A stretch of DNA of 64,000 bases from Comamonadaceae bacterium ALPHA2B (lineage in GTDB: Bacteria > Pseudomonadota > Gammaproteobacteria > Burkholderiales > Burkholderiaceae_C), in contig SCOE01000011.1 in assembly GCA_005503065.1 (NCBI GenBank), positions 62,001 through 126,000 on the forward strand, written 5' to 3'. Below are positions 1 to 11,030 of this stretch, in pieces. The position numbers and the translations under genes were made by a program. Under the pieces are notes generated by a model. That model saw only the letters and a program-made list of their open reading frames with translations, had not been told where the DNA came from and made no database searches. The first letter of the stretch is position 1. Each line of letters starts with the position of its first letter.

Positions 1-431
1 ACCTCGACCCCACGACCACACCGGTCGAGGCCTCGCTCACCTGGGCCATCCAGAAGGTGCGGCGCGCCGGCGGGGCGCGCGAGGGCGGCTTCCCGGGCGC
101 TACGAAAGTGATAGCGCAACTCGCCGCATCCACGGGCGCTGCAGGCCATTTCGATCATCAAACATTGGTGCGCAGGCGCGTGGGCCTCGTCGCCCTGGAG
201 CGCGTGCCCGTGCGCGAAGGCACGGTGCTGCGCAACGCCGAGGGCACCGACATCGGCCTCGTCACCAGCGGCCTGCTCGGCCCTACGGTCGACCGCCCGA
301 TCGCCATGGCCTACGTCGCCACCGCCTATGCCGAGCCCGGCACGCGCGTCGACGCCATCGTGCGCGGCAAGGCGGTGCCGATGGAGGTCACCCAGACGCC
401 TTTCGTACCGGCTCGCTACTTCCGCGGCTGA
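1..431 (+). CDS. gcvT: Aminomethyltransferase (glycine cleavage T protein), C-terminal part
   Basis: The gene enters from the left edge; the open frame runs from base 3 to the TGA at 429-431. GcvT transfers the aminomethyl carbon to tetrahydrofolate in the cytoplasmic glycine cleavage system. The visible part has the typical end of the family: a TPVEASLTWAIQK stretch, a GGFPGA motif, RRRVGLVALER, then the small C-terminal barrel (GLVTSGLLGPTVDRPIAMAYV) ending in a PFVPARYF motif. Between GGFPGA and RRRVGL there are about 24 residues containing AASTGAAGHFDHQTL, longer than I recall for this loop; it stays in frame. gcvH starts 45 bases downstream and gcvP follows, so the assignment is secure. 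The N-terminal two thirds lie outside the window. Confidence 0.95.
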   Translation, partial: LDPTTTPVEASLTWAIQKVRRAGGAREGGFPGATKVIAQLAASTGAAGHFDHQTLVRRRVGLVALERVPVREGTVLRNAEGTDIGLVTSGLLGPTVDRPIAMAYVATAYAEPGTRVDAIVRGKAVPMEVTQTPFVPARYFRG

Positions 432-476
432 ACCCTTTTCCCCTCATTTTTTTCATCCCATCCACGAGGAGTCTTC

Positions 477-854
477 ATGAGCAACGTCAAGTACACCAAG
501 GACCACGAGTGGGTCCAGACCGACGACAACGCCAGTGCCACGGTCGGCATCACGGTGCATGCGCAGGACGCGCTGGGCGACGTGGTCTTCGTCGACCTGC
601 CCGAGGTGGGCAAGGCCTTCACGCAGGGCGAAGTGGCCGGCGTGGTGGAGTCGGTCAAGGCCGCCGCCGACGTGTACATGCCCGTGACCGGCGAGATCAC
701 CGAGGTCAACGAGGCGCTGCGCGCCGACCCCTCGCTCGCCAACAGCGACCCCACCGGCGCCGGCTGGTTCTTCAAGGTGCGCCTGTCCGAGCCGGCGCAG
801 CTCGACGCGCTGCTCGACGCCACGGCCTACGAGAAGTTCTCGGCCGAATCCTGA
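477..854 (+). CDS. gcvH: Glycine cleavage system H protein
   Basis: Encodes 125 residues, the normal length for the lipoyl carrier of the glycine cleavage complex. It shuttles the aminomethyl group from GcvP to GcvT and is reoxidised by dihydrolipoamide dehydrogenase. The N-terminus has the family opening YTKDHEWV. The lipoylation site is K61 in VESVKAAADVYMPVTG, followed by NPTGAGW-like SDPTGAGWFFKV. An AGGAG ribosome binding site lies 6-10 bases before the ATG. It sits between gcvT and gcvP in the same orientation, but a 150-base spacer with a large inverted repeat separates it from gcvP. Confidence 0.97.
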   Translation: MSNVKYTKDHEWVQTDDNASATVGITVHAQDALGDVVFVDLPEVGKAFTQGEVAGVVESVKAAADVYMPVTGEITEVNEALRADPSLANSDPTGAGWFFKVRLSEPAQLDALLDATAYEKFSAES

Positions 855-873
855 CAAACCGGATCGGACAGCC

Positions 874-976
874 GAACGCAGAGGGCGCGAAGGTTTCGCA
901 GAGGTCGCAGAAGGACTTCCAGAAATCTTGGCAGTTGCTCTGCGCCTTCTGCGCGACCTTTGCGACCTCTGCGTTC
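874..976. repeat. Imperfect inverted repeat between gcvH and gcvP
   Basis: The left arm (874-916) reads GAACGCAGAGGGCGCGAAGG followed by TTTCGCAGAGG and CGCAGAAGG. The right arm (938-976) is close to its reverse complement, beginning CTCTGCGCCTTCTGCGCGAC and ending CCTCTGCGTTC. The arms are built from short CGCAGAGG/CGCAGAAGG units. It can form a long hairpin in the transcript between gcvH and gcvP and may tune gcvP expression. It looks like a mobile intergenic palindrome rather than a gene; no T-run follows, so it is not a classical terminator. Confidence 0.8.
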
Positions 977-1004
977 CTGACTCCGTATTCGATCGACTCC
1001 AGCC

Positions 1005-3905
<2,901 letters not shown>

Positions 3906-3976
3906 CGCCGCCCCCGGTGCCTAACGGGGGGAGCGAGCGCGGCGGCCCTCGCCCACGCACAGTCGATCGCCAAGAG

Positions 3977-4036
3977 CCGTTCGGGCTGAGCCTGTCGAAG
4001 CCTCGCGCCGGGCTTCGACAGGCTCAGCCCGAACGG
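3977..4036. repeat. Perfect 26-bp inverted repeat downstream of gcvP
   Basis: Arms 3977-4002 and 4011-4036 are exact reverse complements; the right arm is GGCTTCGACAGGCTCAGCCC plus GAACGG, and the loop is 8 bases. It lies between the convergent gcvP and the alpha/beta hydrolase gene, so it can act as a hairpin for transcripts from both sides. A degraded relative lies at 52401-52448, which marks this as a dispersed palindromic element. There is no obvious T-run. Confidence 0.85.
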
Positions 4037-4075
4037 TTCCGGTTCTCGGCGGCCGGATGTCACTTCAAATCGGCG

Positions 4076-4930
4076 TCAGCGGCCGATGGTGCGGTCCAGG
4101 AAGCCCACGATCCGCGCCGTCACCTCGTCGCGGTTGGTCTCGTTGAGGAGCTCGTGCCGTGCCTGCGGGTACAGCGTGAGTTCCACGTCGCGCACGCCGG
4201 CGTCGCGGTAGCGCTGAGCGACCACCTGCAGCGCCGCGCCGCCGCCCGCGATCGGATCGGCATCACCCGAGAGGATGAGGATCGGCAGGTCGGGACGGAT
4301 GCCCGCCAGCACCGCAGGGTCGGCGGCGCGCGCCAGTGTCTCGATGCCCGTGAAGGGCTCGGGCACGAAGCCGCAGGCCGGGTCGGCGCAGTACGTGTCG
4401 ACTTCCGCGGCGTCGCGGCTGAGCCATTCGAAGCCGGTGCGCTGCTCGAAGCCCTGGTTGAGCGTGCTCAGGTCCACCGGGCCCGGCGCCGTCATCATCG
4501 CCACGATGCCCGACACCTCGGTCGAGCCCAGCAGCACGGCGGCATCGACGTCGTTCGAATGATCGAGCAGGAACTGTTGCGTGGCGAACGAGCCCATGCT
4601 GTGGCCGACGAGGGCAAGCTTCAGGCCCGGGTGGTCCTGCCGGATGCGGTGGTTCAGCTGCACGAGGTCGTCCACCCAGCCCGGCCAGCCGTCGCGGCCC
4701 CAGTGCCCGTAGCGGCCCAGGGCCGTGCGGCCCGAGCCGCGGCCGTCGGGCGCATAGACCAGGTAGCCCGCGTCGGTCAGGGCTTCTCCGAAACGGCGGT
4801 AGCGCCCGCCGTGCTCGCCCAGGCCGTGCTGCACCTGGACCACGCCGCGCGGGGTGCCTTCCGGTGCCCAGCGCCACGCCTGGATGCGGATGCCGTCGCG
4901 CGAGTTGAATTCGATGCTGTCTTCCTTCAT
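4076..4930 (-). CDS. Alpha/beta hydrolase (S33, lysophospholipase/monoacylglycerol lipase type)
   Basis: Encodes 284 residues from the ATG at 4930, which has an AGGAG site 6 bases upstream; an upstream in-frame extension lacks such a site. The fold markers are all present: oxyanion loop VQHGLGEHGGRY, nucleophile S111 in VGHSMGS, acid in LILSGDADPIAGGG and histidine in YPQARHELLNE. The YAPDGRGSGR stretch is typical of the monoacylglycerol lipase/PldB group. No signal peptide is visible, so it is probably cytoplasmic. The substrate cannot be told from sequence. It is convergent with gcvP and divergent from the next gene. Confidence 0.85.
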   Translation of the reverse strand: MKEDSIEFNSRDGIRIQAWRWAPEGTPRGVVQVQHGLGEHGGRYRRFGEALTDAGYLVYAPDGRGSGRTALGRYGHWGRDGWPGWVDDLVQLNHRIRQDHPGLKLALVGHSMGSFATQQFLLDHSNDVDAAVLLGSTEVSGIVAMMTAPGPVDLSTLNQGFEQRTGFEWLSRDAAEVDTYCADPACGFVPEPFTGIETLARAADPAVLAGIRPDLPILILSGDADPIAGGGAALQVVAQRYRDAGVRDVELTLYPQARHELLNETNRDEVTARIVGFLDRTIGR

Positions 4931-5283
4931 GGCGGTCTCCTGGTTCGATGGGCCGATGCGGCCGGCGCATTCTAGGAAGGGCCGCCCGACACCGGGCCTG
5001 CAGGCCGATTGCACTTTTCGTCGGGGTGCCCCGCTGACTCCGGTTCGCGGCGTGGTGCGTGCTCCTACGTGCCCGCAGGGGTCCCACCGACCGCGAGCAC
5101 CGCGCGCCGGCGCAGACTGGGTTTTCGCTGGGCGGATGGCGTCTTCGAAGTTGTCGTCCATCGCATGCCGCGAGACACGCGCACCGCATCCGCGAATGGT
5201 CCGGATGCGGTCCGTGCCGCACCTTCATCCCCTGCCCTCTGCCCACTCCTTTTCTTCTTCTCCCCAACCCCGAAGGACACGCC
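4931..5283. other. Intergenic region between divergent genes, with a truncated repeat
   Basis: Contains the 5' regions of both flanking genes. Bases 4994-5020 hold a fragment with GGCCGATTGCACTTT that matches the right end of the element at 41325-41395. The rest shows no convincing reading frame or clear sigma-70 promoter. Confidence 0.5.
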
Positions 5284-5841
5284 ATGCCATCGAACAACCT
5301 GAAGGACCTCAAGGTCGCCATCCTCGTCACCGACGGCTTCGAACAGGTCGAACTCACCCAGCCGCGGCGGGCGCTCGACGCCGCCGGCGCCACCACGCAC
5401 ATCGTCTCGCCCGCGGGGGCCAAGGTGCAGGGCTGGAACCACCACGACAAGGCCGACACCTTCGCCGTCGAAGTCCAGCTGGACAGCGCGAAGGCCGCCG
5501 ACTACGACGCGCTGCTGCTGCCCGGCGGCGTGGTCAACCCCGATGCCCTTCGCCTCGAGCCCAAGGCCATCGCCTTCGTGCGCGCCTTCGTCGAATCGGG
5601 CAAGCCGGTCGCCGCCATCTGCCACGGCCCCTGGACGCTGATCGATGCGGGCGGCGTGAAGGGACGCCGCATGACCTCGTGGCCGTCGCTGCGCGCCGAC
5701 CTCACGAACGCTGGCGCGCAGTGGGTCGACGAGGAGGCGGTCACCGACGGTTCTTTGGTCACGAGTCGCAAGCCCGACGACATTCCTGCATTCAACAAGG
5801 CCATGATCGAACTGTTCGCCAATGCGCGCGCGCATGCCTGA
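5284..5841 (+). CDS. Type 1 glutamine amidotransferase-like protein (PfpI/DJ-1 family)
   Basis: Encodes 185 residues in one DJ-1/PfpI domain. The N-terminus is KVAILVTDGFEQVEL, with E20 at the place of the family's catalytic-site glutamate. The LLLPGGVVNPDALR stretch and the nucleophile C113 in AAICHGPWTLI follow. The C-terminal MTSWPSLRADLTNAGA is typical of the PfpI/YhbO group, whose members are reported as stress-related deglycases or proteases. An AAGGACACGCC leader precedes the ATG. Exact activity is unknown. It is divergent from the hydrolase gene. Confidence 0.85.
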   Translation: MPSNNLKDLKVAILVTDGFEQVELTQPRRALDAAGATTHIVSPAGAKVQGWNHHDKADTFAVEVQLDSAKAADYDALLLPGGVVNPDALRLEPKAIAFVRAFVESGKPVAAICHGPWTLIDAGGVKGRRMTSWPSLRADLTNAGAQWVDEEAVTDGSLVTSRKPDDIPAFNKAMIELFANARAHA

Positions 5842-6125
5842 ATCCGGAACTCACGCCGGGCCGATCCGTGCCCGCGGACGACACGCGGGTGCTTCGCGGA
5901 CGCTTCGAGTCTTCGTCGGCCGCCGAGCTGCGGCATGCTTGGCGGCACGTCGAACGCGATGCACGCGGCCGGCTCGGTGAGCGCGCGCCAACGAACACTA
6001 TTGCATTCTTTTCGGCGACGTCTTCCGTTGCCGGAACATGACGACGTTCTCCTTCTGTTAGGGACATGACAAGTAACTAAAAGCAGTCGTTGCGGCGCCG
6101 AAATGGGATTTCTAGTATCCATTTC
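5842..6125. other. Intergenic region, locally AT-richer
   Basis: No convincing gene. Bases 6000-6120 are clearly less GC-rich than the surroundings and presumably carry the promoter of the EAL-like gene. No consensus promoter is confidently assigned. Confidence 0.4.
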
Positions 6126-7166
6126 ATGCAACAGATCGAAACAGCGTTCCGGATTTCCGCGCAGCCGGTGCCCGCTGAAACTGCGTTCCGCGGAGCCTTC
6201 GTTTACGCCAGCAACAGCCTTCGGGTTCGCGAAGCGTTCGGCCAACCCGTCGCCCGCGAATTCATTGCGCGGATCATCGGACGGCTGGGCGCATTCACGC
6301 CCGACCCCGCCCAGCAGATCGTGGCCATCGGCGACGACTGCCTGGTGCTGTGGCTGCGGCCCGACGAGGGCGCCACCGAAGACGTCCTGGAGAACCTGAT
6401 GGTGCTCGGCGGCACCGAGCCGATCTGCATCGACGGGCATGATCTCGTTCCCGCCCTGCATGCGGGCTGGACGGAACTGCGGACCGCGGCTCCGCGCCCC
6501 CTGTCGGCCGACGAGTCCAGCTACGTGCTCTATGCGTCCGCGTCGTGTTCTGCGCTGCACGTCGGCATGTGGCGCGGTCATGCCGAGCGCTTCCGCTCAG
6601 ACATGCAGATCGCCGCCAGCGTGGCCCGCATGTACGCGGCGGACGGTGTCGACTGCGAATGGCAGGGCGTCGTCAGTCCCTATTCCCCGCTGAGCATCCT
6701 GTACTGGCGCGGCGTCCCCCGTCCTTCCAAGGAAATCATCGACGTCCACGTCGCCTCGCACGAGGTCTTCATGCCGCCGCTCGAGCGTCTGGGGCTCACG
6801 CGACTGGCCGACCGCGCCCAGGCCCGGCGCGTGTTCGGCCGGCTGCTCGAGGACCCGTCGCTGCGCCTGGCCTGCCGGATCTCGTCCATGAGCGTGCGTC
6901 ACGACAGCTATTGGTCGCAGCTGTTCGCACTGCTGAAGGCCCATCCGTCCGCCGCCGGCCGGTTCACCCTGGAGATCTCCGGGCGGACGGCGCTTCCCTC
7001 CCTGGAGGATGCGAGGGCCTTCTGCGAAGCCATACGCCAGCGCGGCGCACGCATCGCGATGGCGGGGTTCGGAAGCGGGCCCGTGAACCTCGAGGGCCTC
7101 CAGGCGTGTGGACCCCAGACGCTGTTGCTCGACGAGAGCTTTGTTGGCCGCATTGCATGTCGATGA
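6126..7166 (+). CDS. Degenerate, C-terminally truncated EAL-domain protein
   Basis: Encodes 346 residues from the ATG at 6126; a TTG 36 bases upstream is an alternative and neither has a good ribosome binding site. Residues about 15-115 resemble a decayed GGDEF-like fold (IVAIGDDCLVLWL). Residues about 220-346 resemble the first part of an EAL domain, with FTLEISGRTALPSLEDARAF and MAGFGSG matching the conserved EITE and DDFGSG regions. The E-A-L signature and the two aspartates of DDFG are absent, so phosphodiesterase activity is unlikely. The frame stops right after LLLDESFVGRIACR, where a complete domain would have some 70-80 more residues. The end lies against a decayed gene on the other strand, which suggests a rearrangement joint near 7140. 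It may be a c-di-GMP sensor remnant or a pseudogene. Confidence 0.6.
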   Translation: MQQIETAFRISAQPVPAETAFRGAFVYASNSLRVREAFGQPVAREFIARIIGRLGAFTPDPAQQIVAIGDDCLVLWLRPDEGATEDVLENLMVLGGTEPICIDGHDLVPALHAGWTELRTAAPRPLSADESSYVLYASASCSALHVGMWRGHAERFRSDMQIAASVARMYAADGVDCEWQGVVSPYSPLSILYWRGVPRPSKEIIDVHVASHEVFMPPLERLGLTRLADRAQARRVFGRLLEDPSLRLACRISSMSVRHDSYWSQLFALLKAHPSAAGRFTLEISGRTALPSLEDARAFCEAIRQRGARIAMAGFGSGPVNLEGLQACGPQTLLLDESFVGRIACR

Positions 7167-7815
7167 CGAAGTCGAAAGACACATAGGGCAGGCCCTGACC
7201 AAAGGGCGTAGTCGGGGTCGGGCTGAAGCTCGATCTCGATGCTCTCGGAGTCCCGCACCTTCAGGCCATCGAAACCCGGCAATTGCAGCACCGCCTTGTT
7301 GCCGGCGCCGCCACCGACGAAGGCACCGGCCGTCGCGGCCAGACCGCTGCCGGTTTTGAGCGACAGCACGCCGTTCGCGATGCCGAGCGATGCATGGTTG
7401 AGCTGCGGCATGGCCATCACTTCGGCGTCGTCCAGCGCCGCGTGCAGGGCAATGCCGTGGGCGCCACGTCGGCCGCGCCGAGCAGTTCGTCGAGCTCCTC
7501 CTGCATCATGCCGGCGTTCTGCAGCGACTGCGTCAACGGGGCAAAGAAGCCTTCCAGCTGCGACGCGGCATCGGCGTCGACAGCAGCGGCCGGCTCCGCC
7601 TCCAGCGCGTGGCCCGCATCGCCGAGAAGCGCCTTCAGCCGCTCCGACGTTTCGGAGATGGGTGCGGCAAGATCGGCGACCGCCTGCGCCGCCACCACCG
7701 CCGCCACACGCGGCGACCAGCAACACATCGCGGCCATGTGGGTTGCGGACAGGATGAGGCCCGGCAATTTCGGTCTCGGGCGCATCTCGGTCGAAGCGGC
7801 GCGGCGTCGCCGCAC
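7140..7815 (-). pseudogene. Frameshifted remnant of an unidentified protein gene
   Basis: Three consecutive minus-strand frames carry protein-like sequence that joins end to end. About 7800-7440 reads through PISETSERLKALLGDAG and LTQSLQNAGMMQEELDELL. About 7460-7195 continues in another frame with IALHAALDDAEVMAMPQLNH, LPGFDGLKVRDSESIEIELQ and DPDYALWS. About 7195-7140 continues in the third frame with QGLPYVSFDFVIDMQCG. Two single-step frame changes are therefore needed, near 7450 and near 7195. I do not recognise the family. The product would be an acidic, Gly/Ala-rich protein with a beta-rich C-terminal part. Stop and start positions are approximate, and sequencing error is the alternative explanation. 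Confidence 0.5.
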
Positions 7816-7896
7816 CCAGGCAGCAGTGAGCCGACATCTGGAGCACGCACCGCGTCTCGGGCTCGGCGCCGTGAAGACTGCCGCCGAGGCAGCAGC

Positions 7897-8688
7897 TCAA
7901 CGCGCGGAGGCGCCGCCGTCCACCGGGATGATCGCCCCCGTCATGTAGCTCGATGCAGAGGAAGCCAGCAACAGGGCCAGCCCCTTGATCTCCGAGGTGT
8001 CGGCGATGCGGCCGAGCGGGATGTGCGTGCGCATCCGTTCCGCCGACTCGGGCAGGCGCAGCCGCCCGCCGTTGATGCCGGTCGCGAAGGGGCCCGGCGC
8101 AATCGCGTTCACCAGGACGTTGTACGGTGCCAGTTCCATGGCTGCCTGGCGCACCAGGTTGTTGACTGCGGCTTTCGAGGTCACATAGGCGTAGCCCGAC
8201 AGGGGTTCGGCACGCATGCCGGCGATCGACGATGTCACGACGATGCGGCCCGCACGGCGGGGCTTCATGTGCCGGGCGGCCGCGCGGACCGTGGCCATCA
8301 CGCCATCGAGATTGATCCGCAGGACGTGGCTCCAGTGCGCCAGGTCGATGTTCTCCAGCTGCCCGGCCTCGACCACGAAACCCCTTCCGGCGCTGATGCC
8401 CGCGTTGGCGAACACGCAATCCAGGCCACCGTGCCGGACGACGATACCGTCGACAGCGGCGTCCACGGCATCGGCATGCGACACATCAAGGACCAGGCCT
8501 TCCGCGAGGGGATGAAGGGCGCGCAGACGCTCCACCTCGCCGGCGAGCGCCACCTCGTCGGCGTCGGCAAGCACGGTGCAGGCGCCGGCTTCCAGCATGG
8601 TTTCGGCCACCGCCAGCCCCAGACCACTGGCCGCGCCGGTCACGAGCACCGTGCGTTCCCGCAGGTCGAACAGCTCGGCCAGGCTCAT
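7897..8688 (-). CDS. Short-chain dehydrogenase/reductase (last gene of the LacI-controlled operon)
   Basis: Encodes 263 residues of a classical SDR. The coenzyme motif VTGAASGLGLAVAE is near residue 13, FANAGIS corresponds to the NNAG motif, the catalytic serine lies in VTSSIAG and the YVTSK motif gives Tyr and Lys. The C-terminal PVDGG is typical. An Asp follows the second beta strand (LADADE), which suggests NAD(H) preference. Its ATG overlaps the stop of the upstream SnoaL-like gene (ATGA), so they are translationally coupled. The substrate is unknown. Confidence 0.88.
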   Translation of the reverse strand: MSLAELFDLRERTVLVTGAASGLGLAVAETMLEAGACTVLADADEVALAGEVERLRALHPLAEGLVLDVSHADAVDAAVDGIVVRHGGLDCVFANAGISAGRGFVVEAGQLENIDLAHWSHVLRINLDGVMATVRAAARHMKPRRAGRIVVTSSIAGMRAEPLSGYAYVTSKAAVNNLVRQAAMELAPYNVLVNAIAPGPFATGINGGRLRLPESAERMRTHIPLGRIADTSEIKGLALLLASSASSYMTGAIIPVDGGASAR

Positions 8689-9194
8689 CGCGTGGCCTCC
8701 GCCTTGCGCATGGGCAACAGGTGGTCCCAGCGCTCCGCCGCCTCGATCATGTAGTGGACGGTGAGCACCACACGCTGGAACAACCATCGCCCCTCCAGCC
8801 GCACGTACTCGTCGTCGAAGCGGCCCACCACGTAGAGGCTCTTGCCCTGGCTCACGGGCCGGCCATCGAGGTAGCAGTGGCCCGTCGCCCGCTCGCCCTC
8901 CAGCTGGATCTCGTGCTGGTGCATGAACTGGCGTGCATGCTGCACCGGGAAAGTTTCGAAGAAGCGGCGGATCGCCTCGCGTCCCCGCACCTCCGGCCGA
9001 CCGTTGTAGACCACCGAGGCGTCCGGCGCAAAGAGCTCGTACAGACGCGTTCCTTCGTCCTCGTTCACGAGCTCGTGGTAGCGGGCGCGCAGCGTGCGGA
9101 TGGCCTCCATGCTCTCGAGGCGGTCGACGCGCTCCAGCAGCGATTTCATCCGGGCAGCGAGTTCTGCGCTGGACGCGGGTTCGGATGCAGCCAT
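8685..9194 (-). CDS. SnoaL-like/NTF2-fold protein
   Basis: Encodes 169 residues. The pattern fits the SnoaL_4/NTF2 fold: an N-terminal helix RTLRARYHELVNEDEG, then YELFAPDASVVYNGRPEVRGREAIRRFF, FMHQHEIQLEGERATGHCYLDG and a final YVRLEGRWLFQRVVLTVHYM. This group includes scytalone-dehydratase-like and ring-hydroxylating-dioxygenase-beta-like small proteins that act on cyclic ketones or phenols. The exact reaction is unknown. It lies between two SDRs: its stop overlaps the next start by four bases, and only one base separates its ATG from the preceding stop codon. Confidence 0.75.
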   Translation of the reverse strand: MAASEPASSAELAARMKSLLERVDRLESMEAIRTLRARYHELVNEDEGTRLYELFAPDASVVYNGRPEVRGREAIRRFFETFPVQHARQFMHQHEIQLEGERATGHCYLDGRPVSQGKSLYVVGRFDDEYVRLEGRWLFQRVVLTVHYMIEAAERWDHLLPMRKAEATR

Positions 9195-9195
9195 G

Positions 9196-10059
9196 TCATT
9201 CCTTGTTCGGTGGTGAAGGCAGCGGTGATGCCGCCGCGTCCGGATGCAGCGCCCGGTGGTCGTCGAGGATGGCGTGCATGCGCCGACGAACCGAGTCGCC
9301 GGTCTGCACATGGGGCACCACGTAGAAGCGTCGCGCCCGGATGGCGTCGAGGGTCATTGCCGCCACGTCCGTGGCGTCGATCGGCGACGCGGCCATGCCC
9401 AGGCGTACGCGCTCGCCGTAGGCCGAAGCCGGCGACACGGTATTCGCCAATTCGAACGGCCGGTTGCGCCCGGACTGATGGATCCCGGTCGGAAGCAGTG
9501 AGGGGCAGAGCACCGACACGCCGATGTCCGCGCCGGCCTGCTCGAGGTCGCGTGCCAGGCATTCGCTGAAGGCGACCACCGCATGCTTGGTCGCGCTGTA
9601 GACCGAAGACCCGGCCAGCGTGGCCAGCCCTGCGGCCGACGCGGTGTTGACGACGTGCGCGCGGGTCCTGCGGGCCAGCATGCGGGGTACGAAGCTGCGC
9701 ACCCCGTTGGCCACCCCTCGGACGTTGACGCTCCACAGCCATTGCCAGTCCTCGTCGGTGGCCGACCATGCAGGGCCAAGCACCGCGACCCCGGCGTTGT
9801 TGAACAGCCAATCCACCCCGCCGAAGCGCGCCTCGCACTCGCTGGCGAAGGCTTCGACCTGGTCGGCCTGGCCGACGTCGCCCGCGCGCGCCATCACGTC
9901 GACACCGAGCGACTCGGCCATCATGGCCGTCTGCGCCAGGGCGGCCGGCTCGATGTCGGTCAATGCCACCGCCATGCCCTCGCGGGCACAGGCCAGGGCG
10001 AGTTCGCGCCCGATGCCGCTGCCCGCGCCGGTGATCGCGGCTGCCGCAGGCGCGCTCAT
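9196..10059 (-). CDS. Short-chain dehydrogenase/reductase
   Basis: Encodes 287 residues. The N-terminus AAITGAGSGIGRELALAC holds the TGxxxGxG motif. NNAGVAVLG, NTASAAG and the catalytic SVYSATKHAVV follow. The second-strand TDIEP suggests NAD(H). The C-terminal 50 residues (ARRFYVVPHVQTGDSVRRRMHAIL) resemble SDRs with an extra helical tail. It starts on the last bases of the upstream Bug gene (ATGA overlap). Part of an uncharacterised catabolic operon. Confidence 0.87.
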   Translation of the reverse strand: MSAPAAAAITGAGSGIGRELALACAREGMAVALTDIEPAALAQTAMMAESLGVDVMARAGDVGQADQVEAFASECEARFGGVDWLFNNAGVAVLGPAWSATDEDWQWLWSVNVRGVANGVRSFVPRMLARRTRAHVVNTASAAGLATLAGSSVYSATKHAVVAFSECLARDLEQAGADIGVSVLCPSLLPTGIHQSGRNRPFELANTVSPASAYGERVRLGMAASPIDATDVAAMTLDAIRARRFYVVPHVQTGDSVRRRMHAILDDHRALHPDAAASPLPSPPNKE

Positions 10060-11024
10060 TCCAGCGTGATCCCGGATTCGCGCAGCACCGTGGTCCACTT
10101 CTTGGCCTCCGCCGCGACGTAGCGCTGGAACTCCGCGTGCGGCATGTCGATGGTGAAGCTCTCGACCGATTCCAGGCTGCGCTTGACCTCCGGGGACTTA
10201 AGCGTCTCGTCGACCGCGTCGGACAACTGTTGGACGATGGCCGCAGGCGTCCTGGCGGGGGCGAAAAGGCCGCCCCAGCTCAAGGCCTCCACACCGGGGT
10301 ATCCGGCTTCCGCCATCGTCGGCACCTCTGGCAACGTCGGCATCCGCTTGGACCGGGTCACGGCCAGCGCTGCGATCTTCCCGCTGCGGATCTGCGGCGC
10401 CGAGGTCTGGACGAAGTCGAACATCGCGTCCAGATTGCCGGCCACGAGGTCCACGAGTGCCGCGGAGCTCGACTTGTAGGGAATGTGCGTGAACCGAGCG
10501 CCGGTCTGGTTCTGAAGCAATTCCAGGCAGAGGTGACCCGAGGTTCCGTTGCCACCCGAGCCGAAATTGAGCTTTCCGGGATTGCTCTTGCCGTACGCCA
10601 CAAGATCGGCCACCGAGCGGATCTTCAGGTTCGGGTTGACGACCAGCACGTTCGAATTGCCGGACAGGCCGTGGATCGCCACGAAGTCCTTCACCGGGTC
10701 ATAGCGTACCGTCTTGTAGAGCGCGCTGTTGGTGCCCTGCGTCCCCTGGGTGCCGACCAGGAGCGTGTAGCCGTCGGGCGCAGCCCGCGCGACCACTTCG
10801 GCGCCCAGCGACCCGGCCACGCCCGCCCGGTTGTCGATGACGATCGGCTGTCCAAGCTTCGTGCTCAGGACGCGCGCGATCACCCGTGCCTGCTGGTCGA
10901 CCACGCTGCCCGCGGAGAAAGGCACGACGAGCGTGACGGGCGACTGCGGGTACGACTGCGCCCGCGCCAGGGGTGCGAGCACCGCGGCGCCCGCGGCCAG
11001 TGAGAAGTTGCGTCGGTTCATCAT
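10056..11024 (-). CDS. Bug/TctC-family periplasmic solute-binding protein
   Basis: Encodes 322 residues, the standard size of the Bug (TctC) family. The N-terminus MMNRRNFSLAAGAAVLAPLARAQ is a Tat-like or Sec export signal with cleavage after ARAQ. The mature part has YPQSPVTLVVPFSAGSVVDQ (the family's VPFxAGG region) and VIDNRAGVAGSLGAE. It should bind a small organic acid or related compound in the periplasm. There is no TctA/TctB membrane pair nearby, which is usual for Bug proteins in Bordetella and Comamonadaceae. It lies mid-operon, coupled to the SDR downstream by an ATGA overlap. Confidence 0.93.
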   Translation of the reverse strand: MMNRRNFSLAAGAAVLAPLARAQSYPQSPVTLVVPFSAGSVVDQQARVIARVLSTKLGQPIVIDNRAGVAGSLGAEVVARAAPDGYTLLVGTQGTQGTNSALYKTVRYDPVKDFVAIHGLSGNSNVLVVNPNLKIRSVADLVAYGKSNPGKLNFGSGGNGTSGHLCLELLQNQTGARFTHIPYKSSSAALVDLVAGNLDAMFDFVQTSAPQIRSGKIAALAVTRSKRMPTLPEVPTMAEAGYPGVEALSWGGLFAPARTPAAIVQQLSDAVDETLKSPEVKRSLESVESFTIDMPHAEFQRYVAAEAKKWTTVLRESGITLE

Positions 11025-11030
11025 GGGGAC

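Noticed and set aside
8689-8787. Upstream start of the SDR at 7897
   Set aside because: The extension overlaps the SnoaL-like gene in another frame, and the ATGA overlap at 8688 fits the operon pattern.
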